Part shown: piece after piece, positions 47,701-60,857 of the stretch
Layout of the letters: every line of letters starts with the position of its first letter
Numbering within the stretch: the first letter of the stretch is position 1
Assembly (NCBI GenBank): GCA_949357655.1
Contig: CASHTG010000012.1
Location: forward strand, 2,480,001-2,544,000
DNA: 64,000 nucleotides
Source of the DNA: Parascedosporium putredinis
Taxonomy: Eukaryota > Ascomycota > Sordariomycetes > Microascales > Microascaceae
Direction of reading: 5' to 3'
Notes under the pieces: generated by a model
Database searches by the model: none
What the model was told of the DNA's origin: nothing
What the model saw: the letters and a program-made list of their open reading frames with translations, nothing else
Made by a program: the position numbers and the translations under genes

Positions 47701-49830
47701 CAACAGGATCCCCTGGCCCGGCGCCCTCACCCGTTTGGTTCGGTGGCGGTCTCACCCCACGCACTAACTGACTGAAATTGGAAAAGGATCTCTGTTTCCT
47801 TCTCCCACCCGAATTTTCGTGTTTGCTCCCAAGGGAGATGATGCGCCGGGGAGGCGAGCCATGGGGAGCCTTTACACGTGGAAGAGGAGGAAACGCGATT
47901 GATGGTAATAATGTCCGCACACAGCGATCCCTTTTCCTTAAAACATGGGAAGCCCCAAATACGCACGGACGAAGAAAAGAAAAGGAAAAAGGAAAAAGAC
48001 GCGTCCATCGCTGCATGCTGTGGAGGCACACCTTTCGTATCCCTGGGCCTTCAAGCTCGCCTCTTCAACTTTTTGTTATGTCAATCGCGGGAGACCGTGT
48101 GTGCTTTTTCTTTTTTTTTTTCTTTATATTTGTAAATGTGCCGAGGTAGTAACGTCATGAGATACGACGTAGCCCCTTATTGCATGCCCAGAGAAGAGCA
48201 GGAAGCAATGGGAAAGGGTGAAGGGAAAGAGGAAAGCAACGCCACTTGAGCTATCAGAGCAAGGCCACAATCTCCCTCTCGCCATATCTCATAATATCTC
48301 ACTTACCAAGGGACACTCGAAGGGACTCGAGTGTCCGCTCGACTCCGCGCTTGCGCGTGCCATCAAGTGACGCGCCTCTTCCGAAACCGCCGCGTGGTTG
48401 CGAATCTCATCAAGTGTGGTTGTGACTGATGCCGCACTCCTCACCCAAGCCAGGGGGTGTCCTTTTTCATCTACACGAAAACCACCCTGCCCTCTCCCAT
48501 TCTGCAAGGAAACTCGCAGTCAGACGCAAACTCATGGAAAAAGGCTGTGACCCGAGTTCCTAGGCCCTGCCCTTGTTCCGATTCGTTTCATAGCACAATG
48601 CGAAGATGATGTGATGGATGTCACCGTGATATTTCGTTATCGTCTCATCATATTTCCTTTTTTTTTTTTTTTTCCTTTCCTTCCCTTTCCCTCTAGTATC
48701 GATTACTCCGCAAACCGGGGAAGAATCGGAAGCACGGTCCCCCAAACGCGCTGAAGGGGCCCAGAGAGGATCAAAAAGAAACTCGACGAGAGAGAGAGAA
48801 GGTGGGGAATTGAATCTCCAGAAAAACGCGCGTCTACGCTCTGAGCGTCGTATCGCCACGATCCTTCTTCTTCCTCTGCGGCTCATCCTCATTTCCTCGT
48901 GGAACCGGGAACAAGAAAGAAGAGTAAGAGCCTCTGCTCCCCGATTCTTTCTTCCCTCTCTTCCCGCCTCTTTTTCTTCTTCTTCTTTTGCATATGAAAT
49001 GGAAGAGGTCTAAGAGGTGGGGAAAGAGAGCCGAGACCCCTCGGCTGAATTCGAGCTTCCATAGTGTCATGCCGGTCCCCGTACGATCCGTAAAGTCTTC
49101 CGAATCGGAAAGTAAATTCCCGCACAGAGAATAGACAACCTCCCGTGTCGGCACTTGTGAGGTCCTCCGTAGAACTTGTCGTAAGTGTTGGTGTCGAGAA
49201 GTTGAAGAGAATTCACTCTCCCAGCCCTCTGGTTTTCTCTCCGGCCTCCCACCTCTCCGGCGAAGGTGCTATGAAGCGGGTCTCTTCTTACAAGTTGTAT
49301 ATTGCTTTCATACAGCGCCGCCTCTGCGGGTACATGGCCAGCCCGGTTTTGAAGTCGGTTGGGGAGAGACCAAGCCCAAGACTGTTCTTATGACATCGCT
49401 CAAGAAGAGGAAATATTCAAAGTGAAGGTGCACGTCCGAGTGTGCTTCTCGGTCCACACGAACTGTCTAGCATAGGCTACACATTCAGTGGAACGCCCCA
49501 AACGGATCCAAGTATAAAGATATAAAAACGAATAAAAAGACGTGAATAGAAAGAAGAAGAAAGGTGAAGCGGAAGAAGAAGGCAATACGTCTATCTCTAT
49601 ATAGCACGAAGTAGACAATGAAACATATACATATCCTAACTACAGAGGCATACTCCTTTAGTCGCGGTGAAGACTCACGAGCACGTCTCTTTCTAGAGTT
49701 GGAGGAATAAGTATATGTCTACTATCGACGGGATAATATGCTCATCTTGCCGATATATTTGAGGCTTTTATTTGACTCTGCCACGAGACTTGATATCGCT
49801 GGTGCCATTGGACCCGTGGCAAACGCTACT
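38711..49830. other. 11-kb gene-poor region
   Basis: No gene that I can support. Open frames of up to about 270 codons occur (for example 47228-48031 and 46051-46728 on the minus strand), but they show no family motif, no amino-acid bias of real fungal proteins and no intron structure. Because this assembly loses bases in C/G runs, a fast-evolving gene broken by errors could be missed. The octamer TACAAGTA or its complement occurs five times (41173, 42760, 43564, 45182, 46706). The left end holds the apsA promoter. Confidence 0.45.
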
Positions 49831-51338
49831 CTAGTTGCTCAACTCTTTTGATTTGGAGACCGCCGGCTGGGAGCCCTCTACAAACGTGCTCTTCTTCACC
49901 GCGACGATCGGGTACTTGCTTAGGGATTCATACCACTGCACAAGGCTTCCAATCTATCTCATTGCGTCAGAGAGCTACCAACCAAAGGTGAACGTCATGT
50001 TCGTTGGCAAAGGACGAAGACACTTACCAAGAAGGCCCAAGAACCGATAAAGGTTGAGAGCGTGCCGGCGTACTCGATATTTGTTTTCTGGCCGGCGAAG
50101 CCAAGCGCACCGCATAAAGTGAAGCCAATCGCCCCAACGAGATTCCAGAACCCCATGTGCCAGCCGAGAGAGGTGAGGTTGGGAAGATACCACTTCTTCT
50201 GAACCTCCAGCATGAAAAGCCAGCTCGATATTATGAATCCACTCCCGCCGACCACCTCAAAGAGCAAGTTAGCAAGCGTGGCCGGCCCCTAAAGGGGGTG
50301 GACAACGTGGCACGCAACAAGAGACTCACCTGGGGTGCCCAATAAGCGCCGTTCAGCGACGGGCCGTGAAGTTTCTCGTAGATAGGCGGTAGGCCGCAGA
50401 TACCGGCGATCCAAAAATGGTCGCGCCCCAAAACTGGGACAGGCAGGCCAGAAACCCGATTTCGCGAAAGTAGTGCGTCCTCAACTCGTGCCAGCTCGGC
50501 CACCAGCTCCACTTCCTCCCTGTCCCTGTCGTGTCCGGATCTCCCTGTGCCTGGCTTGGGGAGCCTTCGAGGACTTCCCTACTCGGCTTGAGGAAGGAGT
50601 GCTTGATGTGGTGGTGATGCGCACAAGTTTGCCTAGGCTTGGGCAAGAGATGCAGGCCCTCGCCTTCGATTGAACGCTCGAGTGCCCAGCCGAAGCAATC
50701 AGTGCGGTTCTCGTTGACGGCCTCTAGCATGAGAAGGACCGATCCGATCTCAAAGACGGTTGCGCCGACAAAACCCGTGATCCCCCCTCCCCAGAGGACT
50801 TCATTCTTAAACTCCGAGGAGGGCGCTTCGAGGGGAAGCCAAACAAAGAAACCGTTGAAGCACCAGATGATGGAACCTACACTTGATAGTTAACAGCTTG
50901 TGCCACCCGGGGCTTTCCCTTGCACGAAGCCGACGAAACCGACAGATTCTTACCCAAAGTGAATACGATGGCGACATCATACGATACGTCCCAGACCGGA
51001 TACTTCACCAGCATCTTCCAAATGCCTCTCACTACACCTTTCCAGGTATTGGTCGGTTGAAGCGGCCCCACCGCTCCCGACTCGAGATGGTCCTTGTTCA
51101 CGACCGCAGCGTGTCTCCCTTTTCTATTATCCCGGCTCCGCCAGACATGCCACGCGGTCGCCGGCTGATCCTGGGGGCGACCATATCCTTCCTCTCCCTC
51201 TTTTGGGAGAATGGGGAAATATGCAGTCGTGGGGTTCAATACCTTGACCGACCCGTGAAATTTTCTTCCGGTATGATAGAAGCGATTGCTAAAATGCCCA
51301 GTAGAGTCCTCCATGGTCCGGAGTTTGCGTCCTGCCAT
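49831..51338 (-). CDS. Conserved fungal integral membrane protein, six spans
   Basis: A conserved ascomycete membrane protein of unknown function. Exons are 51338-50954, 50876-50330, 50255-50028 and 49953-49831, with short consensus introns in matching phase; 427 residues. The N-terminus carries MEDSTGHFSNRFYHTGRKFH and VRGIWKMLVKYPVWDVSYD. Predicted spans include VAIVFTLGSIIWCFNGFFVW, ITGFVGATVFEIGSVLLMLE, FLACLSQFWGATIFWIAGI, VGGSGFIISSWLFMLEVQ, GFWNLVGAIGFTLCGALGF and FIGSWAFLIGSLVQWYESL. A hydrophilic loop with an HHHHIKH cluster lies between spans two and three. One T (coding strand) is missing in the A5 run at 50413-50417, which breaks the frame inside the third span. The start may instead be the ATG at 51314. 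The pattern of hydrophobic pairs recalls small membrane sensors or channels, but I assign no function. Confidence 0.8.
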
Positions 51339-54100
51339 GTAGAGGGCGGCGTGCTGTGTGACCTGGTGGACAACGAGGTTGACGCCATGAGAATCAAGCA
51401 ATTTTGACGACCCGCTGCCTTGTCGCCCTTTATCAATGGGATTTATCCCTTAGACCGGATTTCAACCACTTGAAAAAGAACGAAGCTCCCTCCTCGCCAA
51501 ACAAGGCACTCGGCCAATAGACAAGCCAAAACCTTGACTCAGCGATTTTCTCGTAATGCTAACTCATGCCTCAAGCCTAGTCTGGTGTTTAAGACCTGAT
51601 GAGGTGTGTTGAGCGATTGTTGGTTCTTCTCGAGTTGGTTTAATTCCAAACTTAAAATAGAGGCTGTTTCCCCGAGTCCTCGGGACCGGGCGGAAATATC
51701 CAGGGACCGGAATACACGCCGCTGATAGATCTATCGCAGGGCAATAGAAAATTGCCTTCTCTGTAGTAGCTCGGCGACCTCTAAGTGGCTATCTATTATG
51801 ATTTGGTCTATTGTGCCACGCGCACCTCTAGGGTATACGTTGAATGTCTTGGCTAGTGGTGGCGATGGTCTGGATAGGCGCGAATTAAAATAGACCGGCC
51901 ATGGCTCCCTTCGCCCTCGCTCTCCCCGAGGGATCGAATTCCAGCTCTCGTGGTCTGCAAGTGGACTAGTCTGGTGGAAGTAACCAGTTTCTACCCCAAC
52001 ACCATCCTGCTAGCACCATTTGAAAGGTATAAACAGGGTTTGCCGAGACGCCATCTGCCTCGGCCCACAGACGTCACCCGTATATATCACCAACCGCCGC
52101 AAAATGCGTCAAATGGTCCTCACCTTGCTTGTCCTTGGCCCCATTCCCGGCCGCCGTCAGACCCCCCTTTCTATCTCGCCTGTCAACTCGGCTGACGGCC
52201 GGGATATGATACTGATGGACTAGTAGGGTCGTGTGAAGCCCTCGGCTTGGTGAGCTATCAGCTTTTCCTAGTCCCATGTGAGACATTTGGCTAGGGGATT
52301 TACATGTAGATACTGGTGTTTGGACGGATATATAGAAGATCTAGGTCTAGTCGCTAAATAGACCGCGGCGATGCCGTGTGAGCCGTCGTCCAGAAATATC
52401 GAGATTATGGGGTTGGGAGCATACCGTGATCTCATCCCAAAGTTAGGATATAGCTGAGCTTGCTCCCTTTTGGGTCTCTCACGAGGACGACGAGAGTGAC
52501 ACTAGTCTACTCTAGTCAGAAGCCTTTTCTGTTTCGGGTGGCGCAAGATATATAGCACAGGTTGGCCTGGCCAAGGAAGAGGCAGCCTCGAGGAATCAGT
52601 GCGTAGAATACTCGCCATCACTGCACCTTGGACTGCTGCGGTGCTTCCCTTTCTCGCTCGTTGGTGTAACTACAGCGCATGTGCGTTGTAAATCCTCTTA
52701 CCGTTGCTGTTGGGAAGAGGGAGCGGGTGGTGATACGAAAAGCGTGGACGCTTGTCGTGCATCTGCAGAGGCGCAACACCAAAGGCGCAGCTGTCTAGCT
52801 AGGCTGGGTCCTCTTTCCCGTAAGCCAGAGACACCAAGAGAAGGAGATTTGTAGTTCCCGGTTTCTCCGTGGTTAGCGCCGGCTATATGGGAGGCGTCAA
52901 GACTAGGCTGATCGGGTAGGGAAAGACGGGCCCGTACAATGGTTCTGAACTTACGGACGGAACGTGACAAAACCACCCTCTTTCCGCCTTACATGACGGT
53001 ACGGAGAGGGGGTGTACACCACTCAGAAGTGGAAGGTACCATCTAGTATGGAAGTATGGCCATAAAAAGCAACTGGGAATCTTCGAGTACCCATTTGATC
53101 CATTCGCCCCTCCTCTCGCTCGTACTCGGGCTGTTACACAAGAGAAGGTCGAGAACAGGCATCTCGATACTGGGGAGAAGGGGTAGGGGTGCCGTGCTGA
53201 TCCTTCTCCACGAATGTCTTGTGGCCCGAGCCGTCACCTCGCCAGTATGCCTTTGCTACAAAGGATCGCCAGGTGCGCTCGCGCGCAACGGATATATCCG
53301 TCAGAAGCCATTCATCAATCCTAAAGCCTGACTATCCTGCCCTAGGGCTCTTCCGTCCCGCATCGTTGGCTAAAGACGTGGCGTGAGCTATAGGCTACGG
53401 CTACATGTACAATGAGCCTTTCACGATTGGGGCTGGTGCGAGGTCTTCAAAAATGCCGTATGTATGTTCTGCCCGATTGTAGCCACGCCTGCTGCCTCGC
53501 CGCCATGAGTGGAACCGCATGTATCTGTTTTTGAACACTAGGACTAGTTTGGAAGGACCAAACGCATGCTGTGATGGCACATCGAGCAAGGAAAAAAATA
53601 GATGTGTAATTCTTATGGAAAGTGCGAGGCAACTATATTGATTCCAAAGCAGTCGCCCGCAGACTCAGAATCGTGGGCAAGCCCAAGTTTCAGCTTGACT
53701 CTGCTTCCAGGCGAGACTTGCCGCATTTCAAAGACACCATCTGGTCATCTGATACGTAGTGGCGGCAGGCTAGACGTGCTCTAAAATGGCGATGACGTCG
53801 CGGTCAACTTTAGATAACCTAGAAAATGATAGAGCTGAAGGAGAATGTAAGATGCTAGCATTCCGTACAACACTCCTAGATGCACAAATTTCTCGATCGG
53901 ACGAGACACGAGGGGGGTGCGTGCCCCTCCTGGCGAACCCGTCAGCCTCGAGCCTAGTAGCCAGGGTCGAGGGCCGGGTGGGAATGGTGGAATTTTCTTG
54001 ATCGGCAGATTCGCGACGGATAGTCAGATCCACACCAACGTCTTAGCATCCGTTGCACAGAAGAGAAGAAAGAAGAAGAACAAAAAAGATGAAAGTGGCG
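51339..54100. other. Gene-free region rich in CTAG
   Basis: No coding signal seen. The tetranucleotide CTAG occurs about two dozen times between 51.58 and 53.96 kb, more than twice the chance number, and the text looks unlike the rest of the window. It might be a decayed mobile element, but I found no terminal repeats or recognisable transposon protein. Confidence 0.4.
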
Positions 54101-54721
54101 CACCTGGTCATTTTATGCGTATGATCGAATGGTGGATGACTTGCTGAAACGCGAGCAGTGGGGAAGGCCCCCCTTGCGCGAGAGATGTTGGTGCCATTGA
54201 AAAGTCTGGGATCATGTCGACACCAGGCACGCGCAACCTGGTGCTCGCGGCTGAAAGTAAAACTCGCAACCCCGCGACCTCGACGACCTCGCAACCTGGC
54301 TGCGGGAAGACTCTTGTGGGGGATGGAGTCTGTTCCCGGGACCAAGGATCCGACGGCATAGGATCGGGCGGAGGCTGTGCCTTGACGGGTGTCAGAACCA
54401 GGCTTTTCGGCGGGCCTGCAATCCCGCCCGGTGTTGCAGAAAGGAGCCACCCACCAGATAAACCGCCTGGAACGCCGGCTCGGGGGCACCCAGTTCCCGT
54501 GTTGCCGTGGCCCTGTCCCCTGGCGGGAATGAGAGGGAATGGTCCATCCATTAGATCAATTGTAAATATTCCCGCTCGAAAAAGTTATGGTTCGGACCAA
54601 AAATTCGGACGGCGATCACCCATCTCATCATCGTCCGGGACCACAGAATCTCGTGCACCCCAAACCGTTGTTCCGCCATCTGTCGAGCCTCCAGACCAAG
54701 GAAGGAAGCTGTACTGTCTTT

Positions 54722-54767
54722 TTGCCATTTGCCATTCGCCATTCGCTATTCGCCATTCGCTTTTCGC
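54722..54767. repeat. Heptamer tandem repeat (CCATTCG type)
   Basis: About six imperfect tandem copies of a 7-bp unit (GCCATTC/GCTATTC variants). A 7-bp unit is not a codon multiple, which argues against a coding role here. Confidence 0.75.
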
Positions 54768-57700
54768 CAAGGCCTATGGATCTTTCTCCGCCCACTTGAT
54801 GTATTCATGACTTGCATCGATCTCGTACTTTTCCTTTCCCCAAGGGAATGGCGGCGCTAGCTACTCTTCTAGTCGCCCCAGACCTGTTACACTTCGTCAC
54901 CGACTTTGGCCTATCAGATCATTGAATCTGACTGCGGGGTTCCCGACACGGCGGTGATTATCGATATGTCTTATTCGTAGACACTGCATGGAGGAACGGC
55001 CGCGTACAAGGCGACCAGGTTACGGTGATTCGGCAGCGCATGTCTGGGGATTGTAGAGATTCAAACCCAAAGCCTTGAAGTGACCGGGCGGATTGCTCTC
55101 TTTCCTTTCCCCTCTCTATCTATCCTTACTCCTTACTCCGTAGAGGAGGCGAGAAACTTGAAAAATCAACGACGACTTGAGAGAAGACATGGTCAAGGTT
55201 AAGACTAATGTTACGTTGCCAGTCTTATATCTGGCTTGGGAGAAGAAAAAAAAAAGGGGGGGTATACTGCTTAAAGGTTGCGCAATAAAGTGCACTGCTT
55301 GTATTCATCCGTCCGTTTTTTATCTTGCTCTTTGACGTCTCTGCGGGCCGTCCTTTTTGTCTGTGTTGAGAAGGAGGAAGCGAGATAAGGCCTGAGGTTG
55401 TCCTGACCGGCTGCTGTCGTCGTCGTCGGATGCAACCCATGCTGTCCCGGAAAAAAGGGAGAGCAAGGGAAAAGGCTAACCCCATCAACCAAAGCCTCGG
55501 TTGGTACAGGATGGATCTATTACGGATTGATCCAGGTATGTATCAAGAATGATGGGGGTTTAGAGAGGGTGGTTGTACACCGTGCCTACCTTGGGGTGCA
55601 TCTCGCAACATGGACGGGTTGAGTGAGAGCTTAGCCGGCGAGGGAGTAAAGCAGGGCTTTGAGAGGCTACGAAAGGTGGAGTTCCTGGTATCCGAGCCTC
55701 AACTCGTGGGAGATGATGACACAATTGGTTATTTTTATTATCCTCTCTCTTGGCCCCTGGCGTCCATTCTTTTGCTCGGCTGGCTCTCTTTCCTCTATTC
55801 CGGCAAGTCTGGCTCTTCTTTCCCTTTATCACCAATATCAAGTCCTTACTAGCCCGCAATGGCACATGTATCGTGTCGTTTTCTTTATCATCGAGATTCG
55901 AGAGGGCGCGGCATCGAGCTATGAAGACACCGCGGCAACTCCCATGTATTGAAAACAAGAAGAAAAGCAAAGAAAGAAAGGGGCCTTGAGGGGAGGATGA
56001 TGCAGCCTTTACCATGTCTATTGACAAGGAGGCCTGCTCAGAAGTAAGAATGAAGCATGAGAAAAGGAAGCTCACAAGAGACACGTCATTATTCACTGCT
56101 TTGCGGGAGCAACGATGGAGCTCCTTAGTTTCGCCCCTGCTTGTCGTCAGGGATATAGTGCTTGAGCGATGAAAAGAGTAGCTGACAAAGTATCAAGAGG
56201 AGGGCGGACTCAGGAAAGGGACTGGGGATGGGGACGCATCGGGGTTGGTCTGAGTGATAGATCTGATGGATTCGTCATGGATGTATGCGAGGAGCGGGAT
56301 AATAACCCCTAGGGCAAAAGGAAGAAAAAAGAGGGAGAGTATGAAAAGTGACAACTCCCGAAAAACAAGCAGGGTTGTTTGGTCTCCAGGAAAGAGCCTC
56401 CGGCGGGACGAGCGGGAGGTCGGGGCCCACATCCGTATCCGTTGGTTGTTCTCGTTATTTGGCCGTCAAAGCTCCGCTGCCGTTGTGGGTGGAAGAGGAC
56501 TTTGGTTAATTGGGCGGTGCTCAGTGACCAAGGCCAAGGTGGTGCATCGTCGGTTTGAGACGACACGAAACGAGGGCAGACCAAAACTGCAATCGCACTA
56601 TCACCTTCCCGAATTTTCACGTCCATGGGAGGGCACCGCTTTTCTTGAAAGTGGAGGATTTGGGCATCATGCAGCTTTGTCATCTCGTCACAGATCAGAT
56701 GCAACCGCAACCACGCTTCCCACAGGCGAAGGCGAAACTCGCCCGTTGGCATTTTCCACCTATCTATCCATGGAGAGAATAGTACCCTCTCGGAGTCCAT
56801 CTGGGAAGAGCAAGGGCTCGGTTCGCCAGTCGAGTTTGCTACGTTAGCAGAGGTCACTCTTGAATCACATCCGCGCAGGGAGGAGTGGACGGGTATGTCT
56901 CGGCACGACCAATCTCGCCCTGAGATGATCCTCGGAAGCGTGCTGGTCTGAAGTTTCCTACGGATTATTTGAATTGAAGGGCAAGAGAACAAAAAAGGGA
57001 TGAGAAATAAAGAGGGCTCAACACAAGAAGGGGATTGCCCCTCTAGCTCTTTTCCGTTTCTTTTTATTTTATTTTATTTTTCTCCTTCGCTCTTTTTTCC
57101 TTTTTCTTTTCAAGGGTGGTTGGTTTCCTCTTTCCTCGACACCGACTCTCGAGGTGAGCGAGCTATTGGATGGAGGGTATTGAACCAGACCGGTACTGAG
57201 GGGCATGCCTTCCGAACCAGTTCGCGATATACGGTACACTACTCCACGCTACCCGACACCTCAACCATCGGTGGTTGTCCAAGTGTGCGTAAGTGCCATC
57301 AAGTAGATGAAAAAGTGCAAGGGGAGGTAGGCCGGTCAGTCCGTGATAGTGGTCGATCCGTTGTTGGTCCCTCCCTTCTGCCCCCTTGCCCCCTCTCAGT
57401 TCATGTCTGCATTGGACCACCCTTGTTTCGCCTAGGGGTCTGAACGGGAAAGAGAAGAGAATACATTGTCAGCCTCTCTGGACAGATGATTTTGTCATTG
57501 TATGGACTTATTAACAACTCGAGAACTGGAAAGAAAAAGAAAAGCGTGGTGTAAAAGAGGGGCGAAAAGGGTAAGAGAAAAGAAGGAAGAAATAAATTCA
57601 TCTCTAGATTTATTGATGGTTGCACGATGAATGAATGGAATGGGATGGCAAGATGGATCGCTGGCCGGAGGGATCCCTTGTATTGATAACCTTCAATTTG

Positions 57701-60700
57701 TTGTGGAACGCCTTGTCGGCATACTGGCCAGCCACACTAATTTCATAATACTTTTTCCCTACGTCAATTGAATGGATCTTTTTATCCTTCCACCTTGGTT
57801 ACTCACGCCTCTTCCCTTTATGGGTCGTTTAGACTTCTGGTTCTCACTCAACCCTTTGGCTGCAAGTCGAAGTGGTTTGCAGCACGCGGCACCCACTTCG
57901 CAGGAGCTTTGGCCATGTGGGGAGAGCGGAGGTGCGGAATGGGGGTGGGTGGGTGGCCTCACAGTTGGGGTCCACGCCCTAAAATGGATTTGGTCTGGAA
58001 GTGGCCGAAAAAAAAAAAAGAACAATGGGCTCCATCTCTCAGTCCTGGTAGAATGGGACGAGTCGGGTTCAAGGCAAAATGGGAAATGAAGATTCTCGTG
58101 CTGCATGTGGTTTGAGTAACGAGCAGCATGGCCAACATGTAGCACATCCGCTGATTTAGGGCTGGACCCGAATATCTCCAGCTACATCCAGTATTGTTGA
58201 CTACATCAATGTATAATCTTCTCTTTGGGGCTCGTGAGCAGGAAGAGCTAGGGTGGGTCAATTGATCAATCAATTGACCTACTTGTAATGTGCAACCTCC
58301 TCCCCTCCCCCTCCCACTCCCCAAGGCTGCTCCTCCTAGGTGCTTTGGTAACTGAGAAATCTATCGATAAATCACAAAAATTGAAATTCACATCCATCCC
58401 CACGCCAGACACAGGCTGGATAAAGGCCGGATGGAGGTCGCCGAATCCATCAAGCCCAAGCCAAGCCAAGCCAATGCCTTCCTCCTCGATCCCCCATGTG
58501 TGCGTGTGCACATGCGCAATTGACGCCTCGCCTCGGAACTTCAATATCTTGACAGCCGTTGATTGACGCATGCGGACGGCCACAACCCACTCCCGATGTT
58601 GGATACGTATACGTCACGGTCAGTATCCATGTATGCATCGACTTGAAATCAATGCAGACGGGCCCAACGGCGGCAAAGCTCTCAGTGCTTCAAGTCCCCT
58701 GTCTGCACCTGCGGTTCTGACTGGCGCCGCTGCCGTTCCCTTGGGGTGAGATGACCACTGGGCTGCTTGGGTGTGTTGCCGGCCTTCGAATGCGAATGCG
58801 GGCAGACCTCCAATGTTCAAACAATGGCTGTCCAGGTTGGAGGGACTGTGTCCTTTGTCTGTCTGTGGAGTGCATGGAGTTCATGTTCGCACTCGCTCAC
58901 GCTCCTCGCACAACACACATGTGCATACGGCCTTGTTCTTTAGCATAAGAGAGAGGGCAAAGTAGTGCTCGTCAATCTCTTCGGGCCCTCCAATAGATAG
59001 TCATAATACAGCTCGATGTTCCCGAACTAGGGATTGGAGAAAGTAATCCATGGGGGTATCCTAGACGATTGAATGGAAAAATGGACACGAACCGGCCGGA
59101 ATAGTTCGTTCTTTGCCAGGTTATGGGAGCTCCTTCCACCCTTCACCCCAATATTTGGGGAGTTCTTCTTTCTCTCTTTTTTTTTCTTTTTTTTTTCTTC
59201 TTTTGTTTTATCAGGTGGCTTTTCGCCATCCCACACACAGACATGGGTTAATACGGCACATACCGACTCGTTGGATCGAAATCGAGGTGAGCCAGCGTCT
59301 GGATGGGTGGAGGGCAAGGAGGGTTACGATAGACCCCGACAAACAGCCAGCGGAGTGATAGATAGAGCGGGTTCCACCGATCCCGTTATGTTGCCTGGGT
59401 ACAACTCTGGGCTGGCAGATCCTCACACCCGCTCGAGCTTCCTCAATCCACGCTCTCGAGTATGGATCATGGCCCCTTTCCAAGTTGGCCCGGTGTGTGC
59501 GCTCACTATTCCCAAGTGCAACCTTGTTACCTGTCATTTCGCGAGTGTTTGGCGCGAGCCATCCCCACTCGAGACGAGACCGTCAAGCAAAAGATGGGGG
59601 AGGGAAACGAGGGAGACGAGGGGAGGATGGCTGATGGGTTGAAAGTAAAGTATCTATTTCCGTGAGGTGTCTGCCTTCTGCCTCCGTTGTGAACAGACTG
59701 GAAGCTAGAATGCACAACCTGCAGGAGGTTGATGGGGAGGGCAGGGTACTGGATACCAGAAAAAGACCCAGCGACAGTTGATCACCCCTTACAACCCGCC
59801 AGTGGCGCGAGTACACCGTACCTCTTCCTCCAACCGACCAGACGCCAACCCTGAAGCGGCGGCTTTACGCCTCCGTTTTCGCCTTTATCCTGCCACCCCC
59901 TCCCTTCGTCTTGGTTGTCATGCCTCAAAGTCGCTTTCACCCATTCGCACCCTGGTCCTCGAGCCTCTTCTTGGGGGCCCTTCTTTTCCACTGCCGACTT
60001 CATCCCGGGCTGAGCTCTTTTTATTCTCTCTCGAGTTCGTCCTGTTCCCTTTTCTCCCACCCTCTATTATTACGAATATTACCGTTCCGTTTAGCTCCAT
60101 GTCTTGATTTGTCCCCAAGACCCTCCAATGCCATGTCGACTTCGTGTAATAGGGACACACCTTTGTTCCTAGCTCTTTCTTCCTGTGCTGTCTCTAGTGT
60201 TCTCATCTCGCCCACTCTACCGGTCTCTCGATCCCGCCAACCTAGTTGATAAACGTTGTCTCTCCTTCTCCTTCTCTCTTTCTACGCTGGTCCTTGCCAT
60301 TGCTCGGCCAGGAGAGGCCCCGACTGTTTCTTAGCCTCCCTCCCGGTGAAGTAGTTTAATACCTGAGGCGTGTCGGCGACCCTTGACCCTTGGGATGTTT
60401 GGCGTGGATGGGATGGACATGGCTTGGACGGGTCATACACCACTTGGTCGCCCAGAAAAGACTTGTACCTTGAGTCGTGGATGTGGATGTCGGGAATAAT
60501 GGATGTACCTCCCGGTGGCTCCCTTTCCCTCCCCTCCCACAGGAGCGTAATGTGAGGACGACTTACTAGTACGACGGGGCATAGTACAAGTACATTGAAA
60601 GAATGGTTGAACTCTTACCCCCCTTCTTCCCCCCCACCCCTCCCCCAGCCGCTTGGAGCGCAAGAGTACCCGTGCCCATCCACCCTCTTCTTGACCTTGG

Positions 60701-60857
60701 CCCTTCACATTATTTCCTCTTCCTCTGGGATTCCGCTGAACTACATCACTCACTCCTCTCCGTCAGCCTGTGTCGACTTATCCCTCCACAATCACCTCCA
60801 TCTCTTTTCCTCCACTTCCCAACACCATCTTTTGGGGTCCGATACGATTTTTTTTTA

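Noticed and set aside
47228..48031. 267-codon open frame on the minus strand
   Set aside because: It resembles no known family, and its composition is that of random fungal intergenic DNA.
51400..54100. Possible transposon
   Set aside because: I looked for terminal repeats and transposase or reverse-transcriptase motifs and found none. Only the base composition is odd.
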